DNA of 64,000 nt from Monarcha castaneiventris obscurior (taxonomy: Eukaryota; Chordata; Aves; Passeriformes; Monarchidae). The position numbers were made by a program, and so were the translations under genes. Numbering within the stretch: the first letter of the stretch is position 1; each line of letters opens with the position of its first letter. The stretch spans positions 12,926,001 to 12,990,000 of the forward strand of contig JAMPIT010000856.1 in the NCBI GenBank assembly GCA_026261815.1, written 5' to 3'. This document shows positions 55,601-64,000 of this stretch, in pieces. The notes below the pieces were generated by a model that ran no database searches, was not told the origin of the DNA, and saw only the letters and a program-made list of their open reading frames with translations.

Positions 55601-58600
55601 GCATTGCATCAGACCTTTGTAACTGATTTCAACACCAGGATCTCGATTGGTTACAATAAAAGCACTCATCTCACTTCATATCGACATACAACACCAGGAT
55701 CTCTATTGGTTACAATAAAAGCACTCATCTCAGTTCACACAGACATACAAGAACACCAGGATCTCTATTGGTCACAATAAATGCACTCATCTCAGTTCAT
55801 ACCAACATACAACACCAGGATCTCTATTGGTCACAATAAATGCACTCATCTCAGTTCATACCAACACACAAGAACATCAGGATCTCTATTGGTTACAATA
55901 AAAGCACCCATCTCACTTCATACCGACATACAACACCAGGATCTCTATTGGTTACAATAAAAGCACTCATCTCAGTTCATACCAACATACAAGAACACCA
56001 GGATCTCCATTGGTCACAATAAATGCACTCATCTCAGTTCATACCGACATACAAGAACACCAGATATACTCTGAACAGCACGGTTGTTTGGTGATCTAAT
56101 GGAAAATTACTCAAGGAGGATAAATTATAAATTAAAAAAAAGTCTCATACCAAACTCTGACTCTATATAGGTAATATACATAGATAAAATATCCATCTGC
56201 TACAAAATACCCATCTACTTTTGCAGAGTGGATGGATGGAGAGAGCTTTAATTTTTTTCTCTGCTTTCAGAATTACAGCTACCAAAAGGTATTTTTAGGT
56301 TACCTTGCTATCTTGATGTAGTAATGTGTTGGCTTTGGCATAAGGAATTCTCCAGGTATTTCTACTTCGGCCGTTTGAGCTGAAAAGTTACTTAGAAAGC
56401 GGCACTTCTCCTCTATAAGGAAGAACTTTGGAAGCTGTTTCGTTTTGGCCTCCAGGATTTTGATCCATTTCTTTAGTTTGGAGATAAGGTTGTGGAGTTT
56501 CATTGATCCTGGCACACTGAAGTCAAAATCTAAAAAAAAAGCCAAACAAAAACAAATCACCCAAATCAATAGTACAAACCAAACACAGACATCCCCACTA
56601 AGCTGAACTGCCTTTAAAAGACAGGCTCTGTTGAATATTTCTATTTTCTATAGAAAACCTTTTAGCAAAGTCCTAGCATTACATATAACAATAACTTGAG
56701 CCTGTCAGAATCTGCTACCTCTTTTCTGTATACACCTCTAAAATATTGTTATTTAGTACATCATGAACTTCCTAACATTTTCTTGTTTTACAGTCACACA
56801 AACATTGAAAAGCATAGTGTGAAAAATTTAAATACTATTACTGTATTGAATTGTCTATAAACTGCAACCAGACATACTGCATAGAAAGAAAGCAGTAAAA
56901 CCCTAAATTATTAGATCAGACCACTTAGTGAAAGAGGAAAAGTAGGCTTACTTTATAGCACTGTAATTTTCTACCTGTTTCATTACAAGTCCTTTATTTA
57001 TTTATTTAAAATCAGTGGAGACTTTTTACTTCTAAAAAGGAATGAAAGAGCCCCAGTTGAGGATACAACATAGAATCTGTGAGGAACCACAGGACAAAAA
57101 ATAAAATTGTTATTATTACTGTTCTCCTCTTCTGAGCTGCAAGAAAATTCTTATTCTTTCCTGTCTCAGACAACAATTGAAAGACACTACAGGAAGAACA
57201 GCCACAACAGGCCAAGCAAAAATGACAATATTATGCAAAGAGCCTGCTCTTTCCACTGCAATGTTAACAGTATTACAGAGTGAGAACATCTCCTTTAATC
57301 CACATGCAGGTGAAGAGGGAACTTTCTCAAGGTCAGTACATGGACTTCAATACATTATGCAAATAATTCTGTAACAGAAATCACTGCAATACTGAGCGTT
57401 TTCTGGGCCACACTAATACCATCTTCCCAACATTGGTCTCATTACAGGTTCAGAACAAAGAAAATAAATAAATAATAATAAATAAATAAATAAATAAGAA
57501 ATGTCTTTGAATTTAACAGAAGAGGGAAAATGAATAAACCACATACATTAAATGATGGCTCAGCACTTCAGTGCCACAACAATGAAAGATTAAACACACT
57601 TGGGTAAGAAGACAAAGTGTTCTCTGTAAACCTCATTAGTTATGGCATCCCAAACTGTGCAAGTTAACCTAAAGACTTGAAATTTTAAACTCATCTCCAC
57701 TTCCTGGAAGATGCCATTTTAAGTTCAACATGCCTCAAGTGAAAAAGCAACAGCAAAAATACCCAGAGATTATCAATTCAGTATTTCTGAAACTTACAGC
57801 TAGAGCAGAACAGAATCTTCAGTATTATTCAACACAACAAGAAAATAAGTCTTAAAAATGAGTTTAAATTTTCTCACAGAACCTTCATTTCAATATTTTA
57901 TGTACACTCAATATTTTCCTAAACTGACAAAAATACTGAAAACCTAACAAACATGAGTGCTGCTCAGAAAATTTGACCACATAAATATGCTACAAGCATC
58001 TGCCTGCTAGTGTGCCAAGAGAGAATAAAGTATGTGCACACAGCAATTACTGCATAGAAAAGTTTTTTTCAACCACAATCAAACCACTCAAAACTCTGAT
58101 TTCCAAAAGACTTACTCCTACAAACAAGCTAAGAACATTCATTTAGCCAGCAAAGTTCTTGCCATTCTATACAGACACTCTTCTAAGTTCTTTTCTTTAG
58201 TGCAGGATGCTAATGCCAAAGAAAACAATGCAGCCTAGGATTGCCTTAATTTTGCTGTTCTGTTACTTAAATAAATATCAGAGAACATATAACCCAACAT
58301 ATTTCACTGTGTAGCCACAACAAACTGATATGCTAAAAGCTTTCAGTGAAAGACCTAAGTTTACAAGCCTAAAACAGAGCAAAAAACCAGCACATACAAA
58401 ATCCTTTCCACTTCTGTAAGAAAAAAAGTCTGTAATGAAAAATACAGTTTCATATTTATGGATGTAATATTCCCTTTTCCTTTTCTGCCTGCTGTGGGCA
58501 GTGCATCTATTGCAATATCACTGTAAAACACTCTTATTATAATCCCAAGCCTACCCTCTAGTGAGCAGTGGGAGTAAATCATTTCATCAAAGTGACAAAA

Positions 58601-61600
58601 TTATTGCATCATTTATCTCCCAAATCTCTGAAGTGCAGGAAAGTACCCTCCAACTGCAACTAGTTTTTGTGCTAATGTGAATCAGCCAAGAGGTAAAAAC
58701 TCACATCAATATATTTTCCTTACAAAAAAAAGTCATTCAGTTCACCACAAGAGCAGCTCTAGTTTGTTGAATGCCTATTTAAGGATTTTTGTTGTTCTTT
58801 TGTTTCCCAGTGCAGATGGGAAAAAACAGAGAGTTCAATTAGTCTTTCTGCTCATGTCACAGAGAGCCCATCTGAGAAGAAAAATCACTTCAGCTGGAAG
58901 AAAGGGAAATACAAGACCAAACATTATTTGTGTACAAAGTCTCTTTGCTTTGCAGGCATCTTAATCTATACAAACAGTGGTTTAGTTTCAAAACAAAAAT
59001 GCATTTCTTCAGTACTTAGCATTGGAGAACACCTCTCCAGCTAACACACACTGGTCTGAAGCACCTCACTACTTGCACCATCTATTCCTAAACAGAATGG
59101 GAAGTTTTCCCCCTCATCCTAAATGGAGATGTTCACTGAAAGCCGTGGCACAGACTGCAGTGGCAGCACTTTGCTCTTTCTTCTCAATGCTGCTGAAGTT
59201 TCTTGCCACTCTCAATGGAAGGAGAAATGAGGCATAATCTTTTTCCCAGTGAGACCAACCTGAAAAAATCCTGCTGGCTCTTAGCACACTTTGAGGGCTG
59301 TGCCATCACTTCTCAGGAAGCAACACCAAAAAACACTCGAGGTACCAAAATTAGAGCACCAAACCCTCTGTCCCCCACCCCAGACCTACAGAACAATAAC
59401 GTGGCATTAAGAAAACAAAGACAACCTCCAAATTAAGACTGCAGAACAATATAAGAAAAACGTGGAAGAAAATAGTTGTGATCAATGAAAAGCAACAAGC
59501 TATCAATGCCTTTAGAGCAAGCAACAGTTCATTTGAAGACTTTTAAGATTATTCTGACCATAGGAAAAGCCTGATCCCACTAAAGGTTCACACCTCAAGG
59601 ATCTCCAGCTAAAAAGCCAAGACATCCACCACGTAAGGTATCCCTGAGGAGTGAGTTGGAAGCTCAGCTGCACAGAGCAGGCCAATTCTTTATGCCCATG
59701 ACACTGAAGAAGATCCAAGCACTCTCCAAAACTGAAGTGCTGTCTTGCTTTTGAAGTTATTATTCAAACATTTATATACTCTACTTCCCAAAACTTCCTT
59801 CTAATTGCACAAGAACGTTTGGAAAAAACCAACAAAGACGAAAAATCTCTGTGACAGGAAAGCAGAAATATGGAGCAGGACTTCTGGTTTATCACTCAGC
59901 TCCAGAACACCAAGACTGAACAGAGCAGACGCCAAGGTCAAATATTATCCATCTCTTCATCAGGATTTCCTGCATTACATCCTGGTAGCTAAAAATTACA
60001 AGGGAAGCAAAGAAAGAGCTAGCAAAGTATGCTATGCTCACCCTTGAGCAAAAAGGGGAAAAAAAAATCCTTAAAAAAGCTGAAAATGAACAGAGCTCTT
60101 TCCCCTGCCCCCTCCACACAGTTCAGAGCCACACTCGGGCTTCAAGAGCTTCCTCCTGACTGCAGAGCTACCATGCACAGTGAAGAATTCATTGTGCTGG
60201 GTGACAAAGTCTCAAGGAAATTACCGTGCCCTTCAAGGGTGTATTTTGGTCCATTCACATTCAGCTTGAGTGGAGAGATGGCTGCAGAAAGAAGCTGATC
60301 CAAACTCTAAACTATCATCCACAAAAGGACAATTGAGGCAGCTTTTCTGCTGCTTTCACTGCTGAGAGAGCTCTCCAAGGGAGCATTTTTCAGCATTTTC
60401 TATTCTTTGATGTCAAAAGGTTTAGCAGAAAAGGAGAGAAAGAACAAAGAGCAGATGGTCAAAGAACCATGCATTTGAAGTTCTAGAAAAAAAATTCAAA
60501 GGAAAATTTGTTTTTATAATATAACATTAGGATGGATAAAGACAACCTATCACAGCTCCAACAGTCCAGACTGCTGCAGACAAAGAATTTAGAATATAAG
60601 ATGGTGTGAGAGTCCCCAGTGGCTCCAAACAGGAATCAAAATACAACTCTGATGTTGATGGAAATGACTATACAACCAAACCCTGCTGAAAGTGTCAATA
60701 AAACACAGCTGTCAACATTAATCTGGGAATAATTGACAAAAAGTTTACTCCAAGACAGCTCCTTAGTTTGGATACTTTTGAAATGAAAGGCAACCACTGT
60801 AATTATCTGTCCATCATCCAAATGCAACTGGTACTGAGAAGGGGAAAAACAAACATGAACATTGTAGTGTGACAGAAGGACACATCAGGCACATTCTACT
60901 ACTGGTTTTTCATAATGTTAAAACAGCCTTTGCAACCTTCAGTACAGTAATTACAATCCTATTCAGTTATTTACATACATTTTACTGTTATTGCAAAATC
61001 AATAAAAAACTTATTTTCATTTTATCCATAACGAATTAAATTACATGAATTATTAAGTATGCTGATTGGTTTAATTTCTTCAATTTTCCCACTTTTAATT
61101 TGTGAATTTAAACACTGGATATAATAGATTAAAATAAAATCGAATCCAGCACTAAGCAAAATAATTACTAGTATCCTGCAGAATTCATATTTCATCATAT
61201 TTGAAAAATAAAACATAAAATCTTCAAAAAAAAGTAATTACTGTTACTTAACTGAAGTTTACTAAGAAACACTTTGCATTTGATGACTGCACATGATTTT
61301 TATGAGCAGGCCTATGTCATACTTTGGTTTATATCTTGTTCCATATAATTCTTTAATTAAGAGAGAAAATCTGAAAAGCTTAACAGCCATTTATATATCA
61401 CAAAGATATGCAAAAAATAAAAACGGCGTAAAAAACTGGAAATCCTCTCCATTTTTTAACTAAAAACTGTAATTGAAGTGTAGTTAAACTTTCTTAAATG
61501 TTTCTCTAGAAATGTTTTGAAATATTACTTCAGATATTGCAGACTTAAGTCGGGTGTTGTATTTACTTTTCCTTTACACCTCGGAAACCCCAGATCTCTC

Positions 61601-63330
61601 TGATGCTCACAGGAAAGGAAGCAGTAGGAGTTACTGTGACAGACCAAAAATAACTCCAATCCAACCAAAACTGAGCATATCAACAACACTTAGAGCAATA
61701 AATAAGTGGCTAAACTACTGCTGCAATGTAAAGACTATAAACCATTATTAAAAATTAAAATCAAGTCCAAACTTGTATTAAATGTAGAGTATTTCAGCTG
61801 GAAGGCATCTACAGCAAGCATCCATCACACTGAGCCTGCTGCCAAGCAGCACCTCCAGATCCCTGATCCAGGGCTGCTCTCCCCATTTACACCTGTACCT
61901 GGCATTATCACCCTGTCCTAGGTACAGAATCCAGCACTTGGACTGGTGAAATTTCATCCCATTCATCATTATCCCGTGATTTTTCCCCCCTGTATGGTCC
62001 CATTAAAGACACACGAAGTGTTTCTACTTCCATTACCCTCCCTAGTACACTTCATCCAGTAAAAATTTAATCACATGGTTCAGGACTTTCATTATGTGCT
62101 GTCATGCAACTGCTGTGCCTCAGAAAGGGCATCATGCAATGCACGGGGTACATGAGATATGTGGGTCACTTCTACAACTCAGTTACTTGCACAACATTCC
62201 CATCAGTTCCCTTGTTTTCACAATATTATCAGCAAAATGCTCGGAAAATCACCCCAAGTCTACTTGTCAAACACTCTCAGTTATTTATGCAAAACTCAAA
62301 ATTCTGGCAACCCAAAACACTGACGCCAATCAGTGGCACTTTCTGTCATCTGAGCTGAGTGGCTTTAACACATTTCACCAAACAAATCCAGCTTGTAAAC
62401 AAGCTTTTCTTAGAATTTCAAATCAAGATCAGATACTTAAATATGTAACCACTGGTTAAGAGAAAATGAATGAAGCAAAAAAGCTACTTCCCTTAAGTAT
62501 CTTTTTTATTAGATCTGATTAAAGTTATTGATTCAATTTACCAGTGATGTAAATTTGGGTAATAGAATCTTTATAATCTAGTTATCCAAAACACTAAAGT
62601 AATCTTAATCATCAGAAGTAGGCTGTTTTCAGAGACTTCATATAAAATCATCAGTTCAGAGTTCTGGAGTGAAAATGTCATTAAATTCTGGCATCATAGA
62701 GAGACAGAGATCATTATTGTCCCTCACATACAGCAGGCAGTTCTGTGCAAATTGCAAAAATATTATAGTGAAGCAACATAATTTATCTTTAAATACATAT
62801 GTCATCAAACCACACTTTTCAATAATAAAAATACAATATATTTATTCTCTAGGTTGATGTCTGTTTTCCATCTGAATTACATTTATCACTCCACAAAAGA
62901 CTGGAACAAAACTATTCCAGGTTTGCTGAATGACAGAAATGTGATGTTTTCTAAATTTTCTCTCAGGAAAGATATTGGAATAAAAAAGCAGAATGCCCTC
63001 ACAGCTGAACTGGAGGAAAAACTTCTTGAGATTAAAAGCAACATTTAGAAAAAATTTTAAACACTTACCTGTTGTAAATTGTCCTTTTAACTTCTGGAAC
63101 ACAGGGTCTTGAGCTGTAGCCTGTGCTCTCCTAGCTAGTGACTCTGAGGCTGCACTAGAAAACATGGTGGACACATTAGAGACATTCTCAAGACCCACTC
63201 CAAAGGTGCTGACTAACTTCTTGACAAAATTCAGTGTATGAGGAGTGATTTTGGCATCTGAAACGGCTCCACTTTTCTCAAAGGCAACCGAGTAGCACTT
63301 TGCCAAGCCCTGCTGCAGTTGTCTGAGAAC
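49328..63330 (-). CDS. TRRAP: TRRAP, C-terminal part, seven coding exons (partial gene)
   Basis: TRRAP (transformation/transcription domain-associated protein) is a very large nuclear scaffold of the PI3K-related kinase family. It is catalytically dead and links activators such as MYC and E2F to the SAGA and NuA4/TIP60 acetyltransferase complexes. The joined exons are 63330-63069, 56529-56304, 55591-55374, 53991-53807, 51878-51675, 50652-50458 and 49612-49328. They encode about 525 residues that I recognise as near-identical to vertebrate TRRAP, ending in MDPAWHPWL. All introns are GT-AG and all phases match. Vertebrate TRRAP is about 3,860 residues, so roughly the last 14% is here and the remainder lies past the right edge. 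The segment covers the end of the FAT region, the pseudokinase domain and FATC. Identification is very secure; exon borders come from splice signals and protein continuity. Confidence 0.97.
50458..50652 (-). CDS. TRRAP: TRRAP exon, pseudokinase C-lobe, continued
   Basis: Sixty-five complete codons from DTGKLNVAYFRFDINDATGD to ARCFAQPNFK, phase 0 at both ends. FRFD stands near the place of the metal-binding Asp-Phe-Gly of active kinases, so the catalytic motif is absent. The segment LTPNISEFLTTIGVSGPLTA is strongly conserved in vertebrate TRRAP. The acceptor is CCCAG and the donor GTTTGT. Confidence 0.95.
51299..51427. repeat. TATA/GATA-rich low-complexity tract with nested hairpins
   Basis: A run of TATATAGATA-like sequence in the intron after exon 51878-51675. 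It contains short perfect inverted repeats, for example TATCAATATAT with ATATATTGATA around a four-base loop, and ATAGATATATATATCTAT. Probably a degenerate microsatellite. Confidence 0.8.
51675..51878 (-). CDS. TRRAP: TRRAP exon, pseudokinase C-lobe
   Basis: Sixty-eight complete codons, from VLRDILKEVQSNMVPRSMLK to LNPEMLQIAQ, lie between a TGTAG acceptor and a GTGTGC donor. The segment FIFHLNRLNPEM lies about where active PI3K-related kinases carry the catalytic loop; the usual Asp-Arg-His is not present, as expected for TRRAP. Both ends are in phase 0. Confidence 0.95.
51879..53806 (-). other. TRRAP: TRRAP intron containing the minisatellite and a palindrome
   Basis: About 1.9 kb between the exon ending SHQ and the exon starting VLRDIL. 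Its 5' half is the donor-bearing minisatellite. Its 3' half is AT-rich and contains an 89-bp imperfect palindrome at 52272-52360 and an A-run near 52681-52696. No further exon is recognised. Confidence 0.85.
52272..52360. repeat. AT-rich imperfect palindrome with 23-bp perfect arms
   Basis: The sequence begins TTCCAAATATATAATACACA and ends with its exact inverse, TGTGTATTATATATTTGGAA; the perfect match extends 23 bases on each side. The interior (TGTGCACATACATATATGTA and TATGCAATACATA) continues as an imperfect stem centred near 52316. It could extrude as a hairpin or cruciform, or be a tiny remnant of an inverted-repeat transposon; no target duplication was established. Confidence 0.8.
52908..53848 (-). 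repeat. Exon-derived 64/85-bp minisatellite carrying TRRAP splice donors
   Basis: The plus-strand phrase TACCTGGTGACTGGCCTG occurs thirteen times, starting at 52943, 53029, 53101, 53165, 53250, 53314, 53399, 53463, 53527, 53591, 53655, 53719 and 53804. The last is the real TRRAP exon end. Spacing from the exon outward is 85, then five of 64, then 85, 64, 85, 64, 72 and 86. On the minus strand each copy reads GCCAGTCACCAG followed by GTAC, that is, exon end plus 5' splice site. Long units carry the extra GTGCAGGCACGG of the exon and an extra CTTCTCTGGG-like block; short units lack both. The tract is GC-rich and CpG-containing in an AT-rich intron. The direction of copying (exon to intron) is inferred from the fixed protein sequence of the exon. 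Confidence 0.93.
53807..53991 (-). CDS. TRRAP: TRRAP exon whose 3' end is shared with a minisatellite
   Basis: The exon starts TG (completing Val) after CCCTGGCAG and reads PRVVAVSPQMRLVEDNPSSL through RYYDRLATVQARGTQASHQ, 61 full codons. It ends CAG before GTACCATGG. The next exon begins VLRDILKEV, so the normal donor is at 53806/53807. The last 42 bases (53807-53848, residues LATVQARGTQASHQ) and the donor are repeated many times in the intron that follows. The exon frame remains open for 345 codons beyond the donor, until 52769. By family length the exon ends near residue 3,630 of full-length TRRAP, in the pseudokinase domain. Confidence 0.94.
54977..55083. repeat. 33-34-bp tandem triplicate in a TRRAP intron
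   Basis: Three consecutive copies of CTTGAGTTGTCTTTAAATG preceded by a GGTTCTGCCCC-like segment. The marker starts at 54993, 55027 and 55060. It lies in the 1.4-kb intron between exons 55591-55374 and 53991-53807. No function is evident. Confidence 0.85.
55374..55591 (-). CDS. TRRAP: TRRAP exon, pseudokinase N-lobe
   Basis: The exon begins with G, completing Arg, then FMPRVEIVQKHNTAARRLYI, and ends HLFFT plus G of a split Val. It carries RGHNGKIYPYLVMND, which aligns with the N-lobe strands of PI3K-related kinases, and RREERVLQLLRLLN. In active family members this region holds the ATP-binding Lys; from knowledge of the family TRRAP does not use it for catalysis. The exon is unusually GC-rich compared with the surrounding introns. 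A 59/62-bp tandem repeat begins about 40 bp from its acceptor. Confidence 0.95.
55630..56063. repeat. 59/62-bp alternating minisatellite in a TRRAP intron
   Basis: Seven full units and a partial eighth share ACACCAGGATCTCTATTGG, then TTACAATAAAAGCACTCATC or TCACAATAAATGCACTCATC. The marker CCAGGA (or a one-base variant) recurs at 55635, 55694, 55756, 55815, 55877, 55936, 55998 and 56060, with spacings 59, 62, 59, 62, 59, 62 and 62. The three-base difference is ACAACACC versus ACAAGAACACC. The array fills most of a 712-bp intron between exons 56529-56304 and 55591-55374. Confidence 0.93.
56304..56529 (-). CDS. TRRAP: TRRAP exon, start of pseudokinase region
   Basis: The exon starts with AT, completing Asp, then reads FDFSVPGSMKLHNLISKLKK and ends YYIKIA with AG of a split Arg codon. 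It includes FLIEEKCRFLSNFSAQTAEVEIPGE, given here in parts: FLIEEKCRFLSNF then SAQTAEVEIPGE. The acceptor is preceded by a T-rich run and the donor is GTAACC. It encodes the linker and start of the PI3K-like fold, before the N-lobe strands. Confidence 0.95.
57460..57501. repeat. AAAT/AAT microsatellite
   Basis: A run of AAATAAATAAATAATAATAA followed by further AAAT units in the large TRRAP intron. It may be the tail of an old retroposed element, but I could not recognise a body next to it. Confidence 0.75.
61787..62005 (-). mobile_element. CR1 LINE fragment (3' region) in a TRRAP intron
   Basis: The plus strand reads like the reverse complement of avian CR1 near its 3' end: ATTTCAGCTGGAAGGCATCT, then CCCTGATCCAGGGCTGCTCT, then GGTACAGAATCCAGCACTTG and TGAAATTTCATCCCATTCAT. 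The copy is diverged and lacks the terminal octamer repeat. It is in the same orientation as TRRAP. Ends are approximate. Confidence 0.65.
63069..63330 (-). CDS. TRRAP: TRRAP exon, end of FAT region
   Basis: This exon encodes 87 codons plus one base, starting at VLRQLQQGLAKCYS after a TTAG acceptor and ending QFTT before a GTAAGT donor. It contains the conserved stretches ITPHTLNFVKKLVSTFG and SLARRAQATAQDPVFQKLKG. The leftover G completes an Asp codon with the next exon. It lies just before the pseudokinase N-lobe. The next upstream exon is not visible between 63331 and 64000. Confidence 0.95.
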
Positions 63331-64000
63331 CTAAGGATGAAAAATAAAAAAAGCAAAACAGTCAGGAAGATTAGGCCTTCTGATTTGACACCAAATATTT
63401 ATTCCCACGCTGCATTTTATAGAGCAAAATTATCCTCTCAGAAACACCTACTTAAAACTCTCCTTTTCAAATGCATCAGAGGGTTAATCAGAATGACAGC
63501 ACAGAATTTCATTAGCATTGCAAACAAACAAACTGAGCAGGGCAAATGCTGCATCACAAAGGACAAGTTGCTCCTTCAGCAGCAGGTAACTTTTAGATTT
63601 CATATTTTGAGATATATGAAAAAAATGTGATATAAGGAAACCTTTAAAAAAACACTGTGCTAGGCAGACAGAACAGAACAGTCCAACACTTCGAGAGGCA
63701 AAGAACAGCAGAGTGGCAGGTCCATCTGCTCTCTGCTGCAATTCAAATTTCAGGTAATAATCACCACCTGTCACAGAGCACCAGCTCAAGAAGGAAACTG
63801 GTATCATTGAAACTTAGTGTAACAATATATATTTTCAGTTAGTAGGAGCAACAGCTTAAATCCTAGAGGCATTCATCACATTAACAGCTCTGCAAAACCT
63901 CTGTACTGCTTCCAGAAATAACCAAGATCCTTAAACTCCAATCAGAACAGTCAGTTCTACAAATACATCAGTTTACTAATCAAAACAAACACTTTGTTAC

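Larger units (their letters stand above)
56530..63068 (-). other. TRRAP: TRRAP intron of about 6.5 kb
   Basis: This is the largest TRRAP intron in the window. It is AT-rich and holds a CR1 fragment near 61.8-62.0 kb, in the same orientation as TRRAP, and an AAAT-type microsatellite near 57.46-57.50 kb. No additional exon was recognised on either strand; the short open frames in it look random. Confidence 0.85.

Noticed and set aside
63484..63807. 107-codon minus-strand frame upstream of the first TRRAP exon in the window
   Set aside because: Its sequence does not resemble TRRAP, and no acceptor-donor pair gives a conserved segment.

Overview
The window is vertebrate nuclear DNA and almost certainly avian. 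It has spliced vertebrate exons with GT-AG introns, AT-rich non-coding sequence, CR1 LINE fragments (one ending in the bird-type ATTCTGTG tail), solo-LTR-like blocks of endogenous retroviral type, and a few ancient MIR-type SINE relics. The species cannot be fixed from sequence alone; a songbird is plausible but unproven.

The only protein-coding gene I can support is TRRAP, on the minus strand from 63330 down to the stop codon at 49328-49330. Seven exons cover about the last 525 residues: the end of the FAT region, the PI3K-like pseudokinase domain and the C-terminal FATC motif. The rest of the gene lies beyond the right edge. All six introns here have GT-AG ends and all exon phases join in frame. 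A 3' UTR of about 1 kb runs to a poly(A) signal at 48335-48340.

The left 48 kb (1 to about 48314) looks intergenic. I found no convincing exon in it. It holds CR1 fragments at 29.6 kb (plus) and 38.6 kb (minus), LTR-like blocks at 14.8 and 30.4 kb (both minus), MIR relics at 1.4, 13.6 and 21.0 kb, a 62-bp minisatellite at 32.9 kb and several simple repeats.

The most unusual structure is inside TRRAP. A GC-rich minisatellite (about 52908-53848, units of 64 and 85 bp) has incorporated the last 42 coding bases of one TRRAP exon together with its 5' splice site. Twelve extra copies of the exon end plus GT donor therefore lie in the intron directly behind the real donor. The exon frame stays open through the whole array, and four of the twelve extra donors would keep the reading frame. 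The same part of the gene also carries a 59/62-bp alternating minisatellite next to another exon, a 33-34-bp triplicate, an 89-bp AT-rich palindrome and a TATA-rich hairpin tract. I see no operons, tRNA or rRNA genes, or CRISPR arrays.
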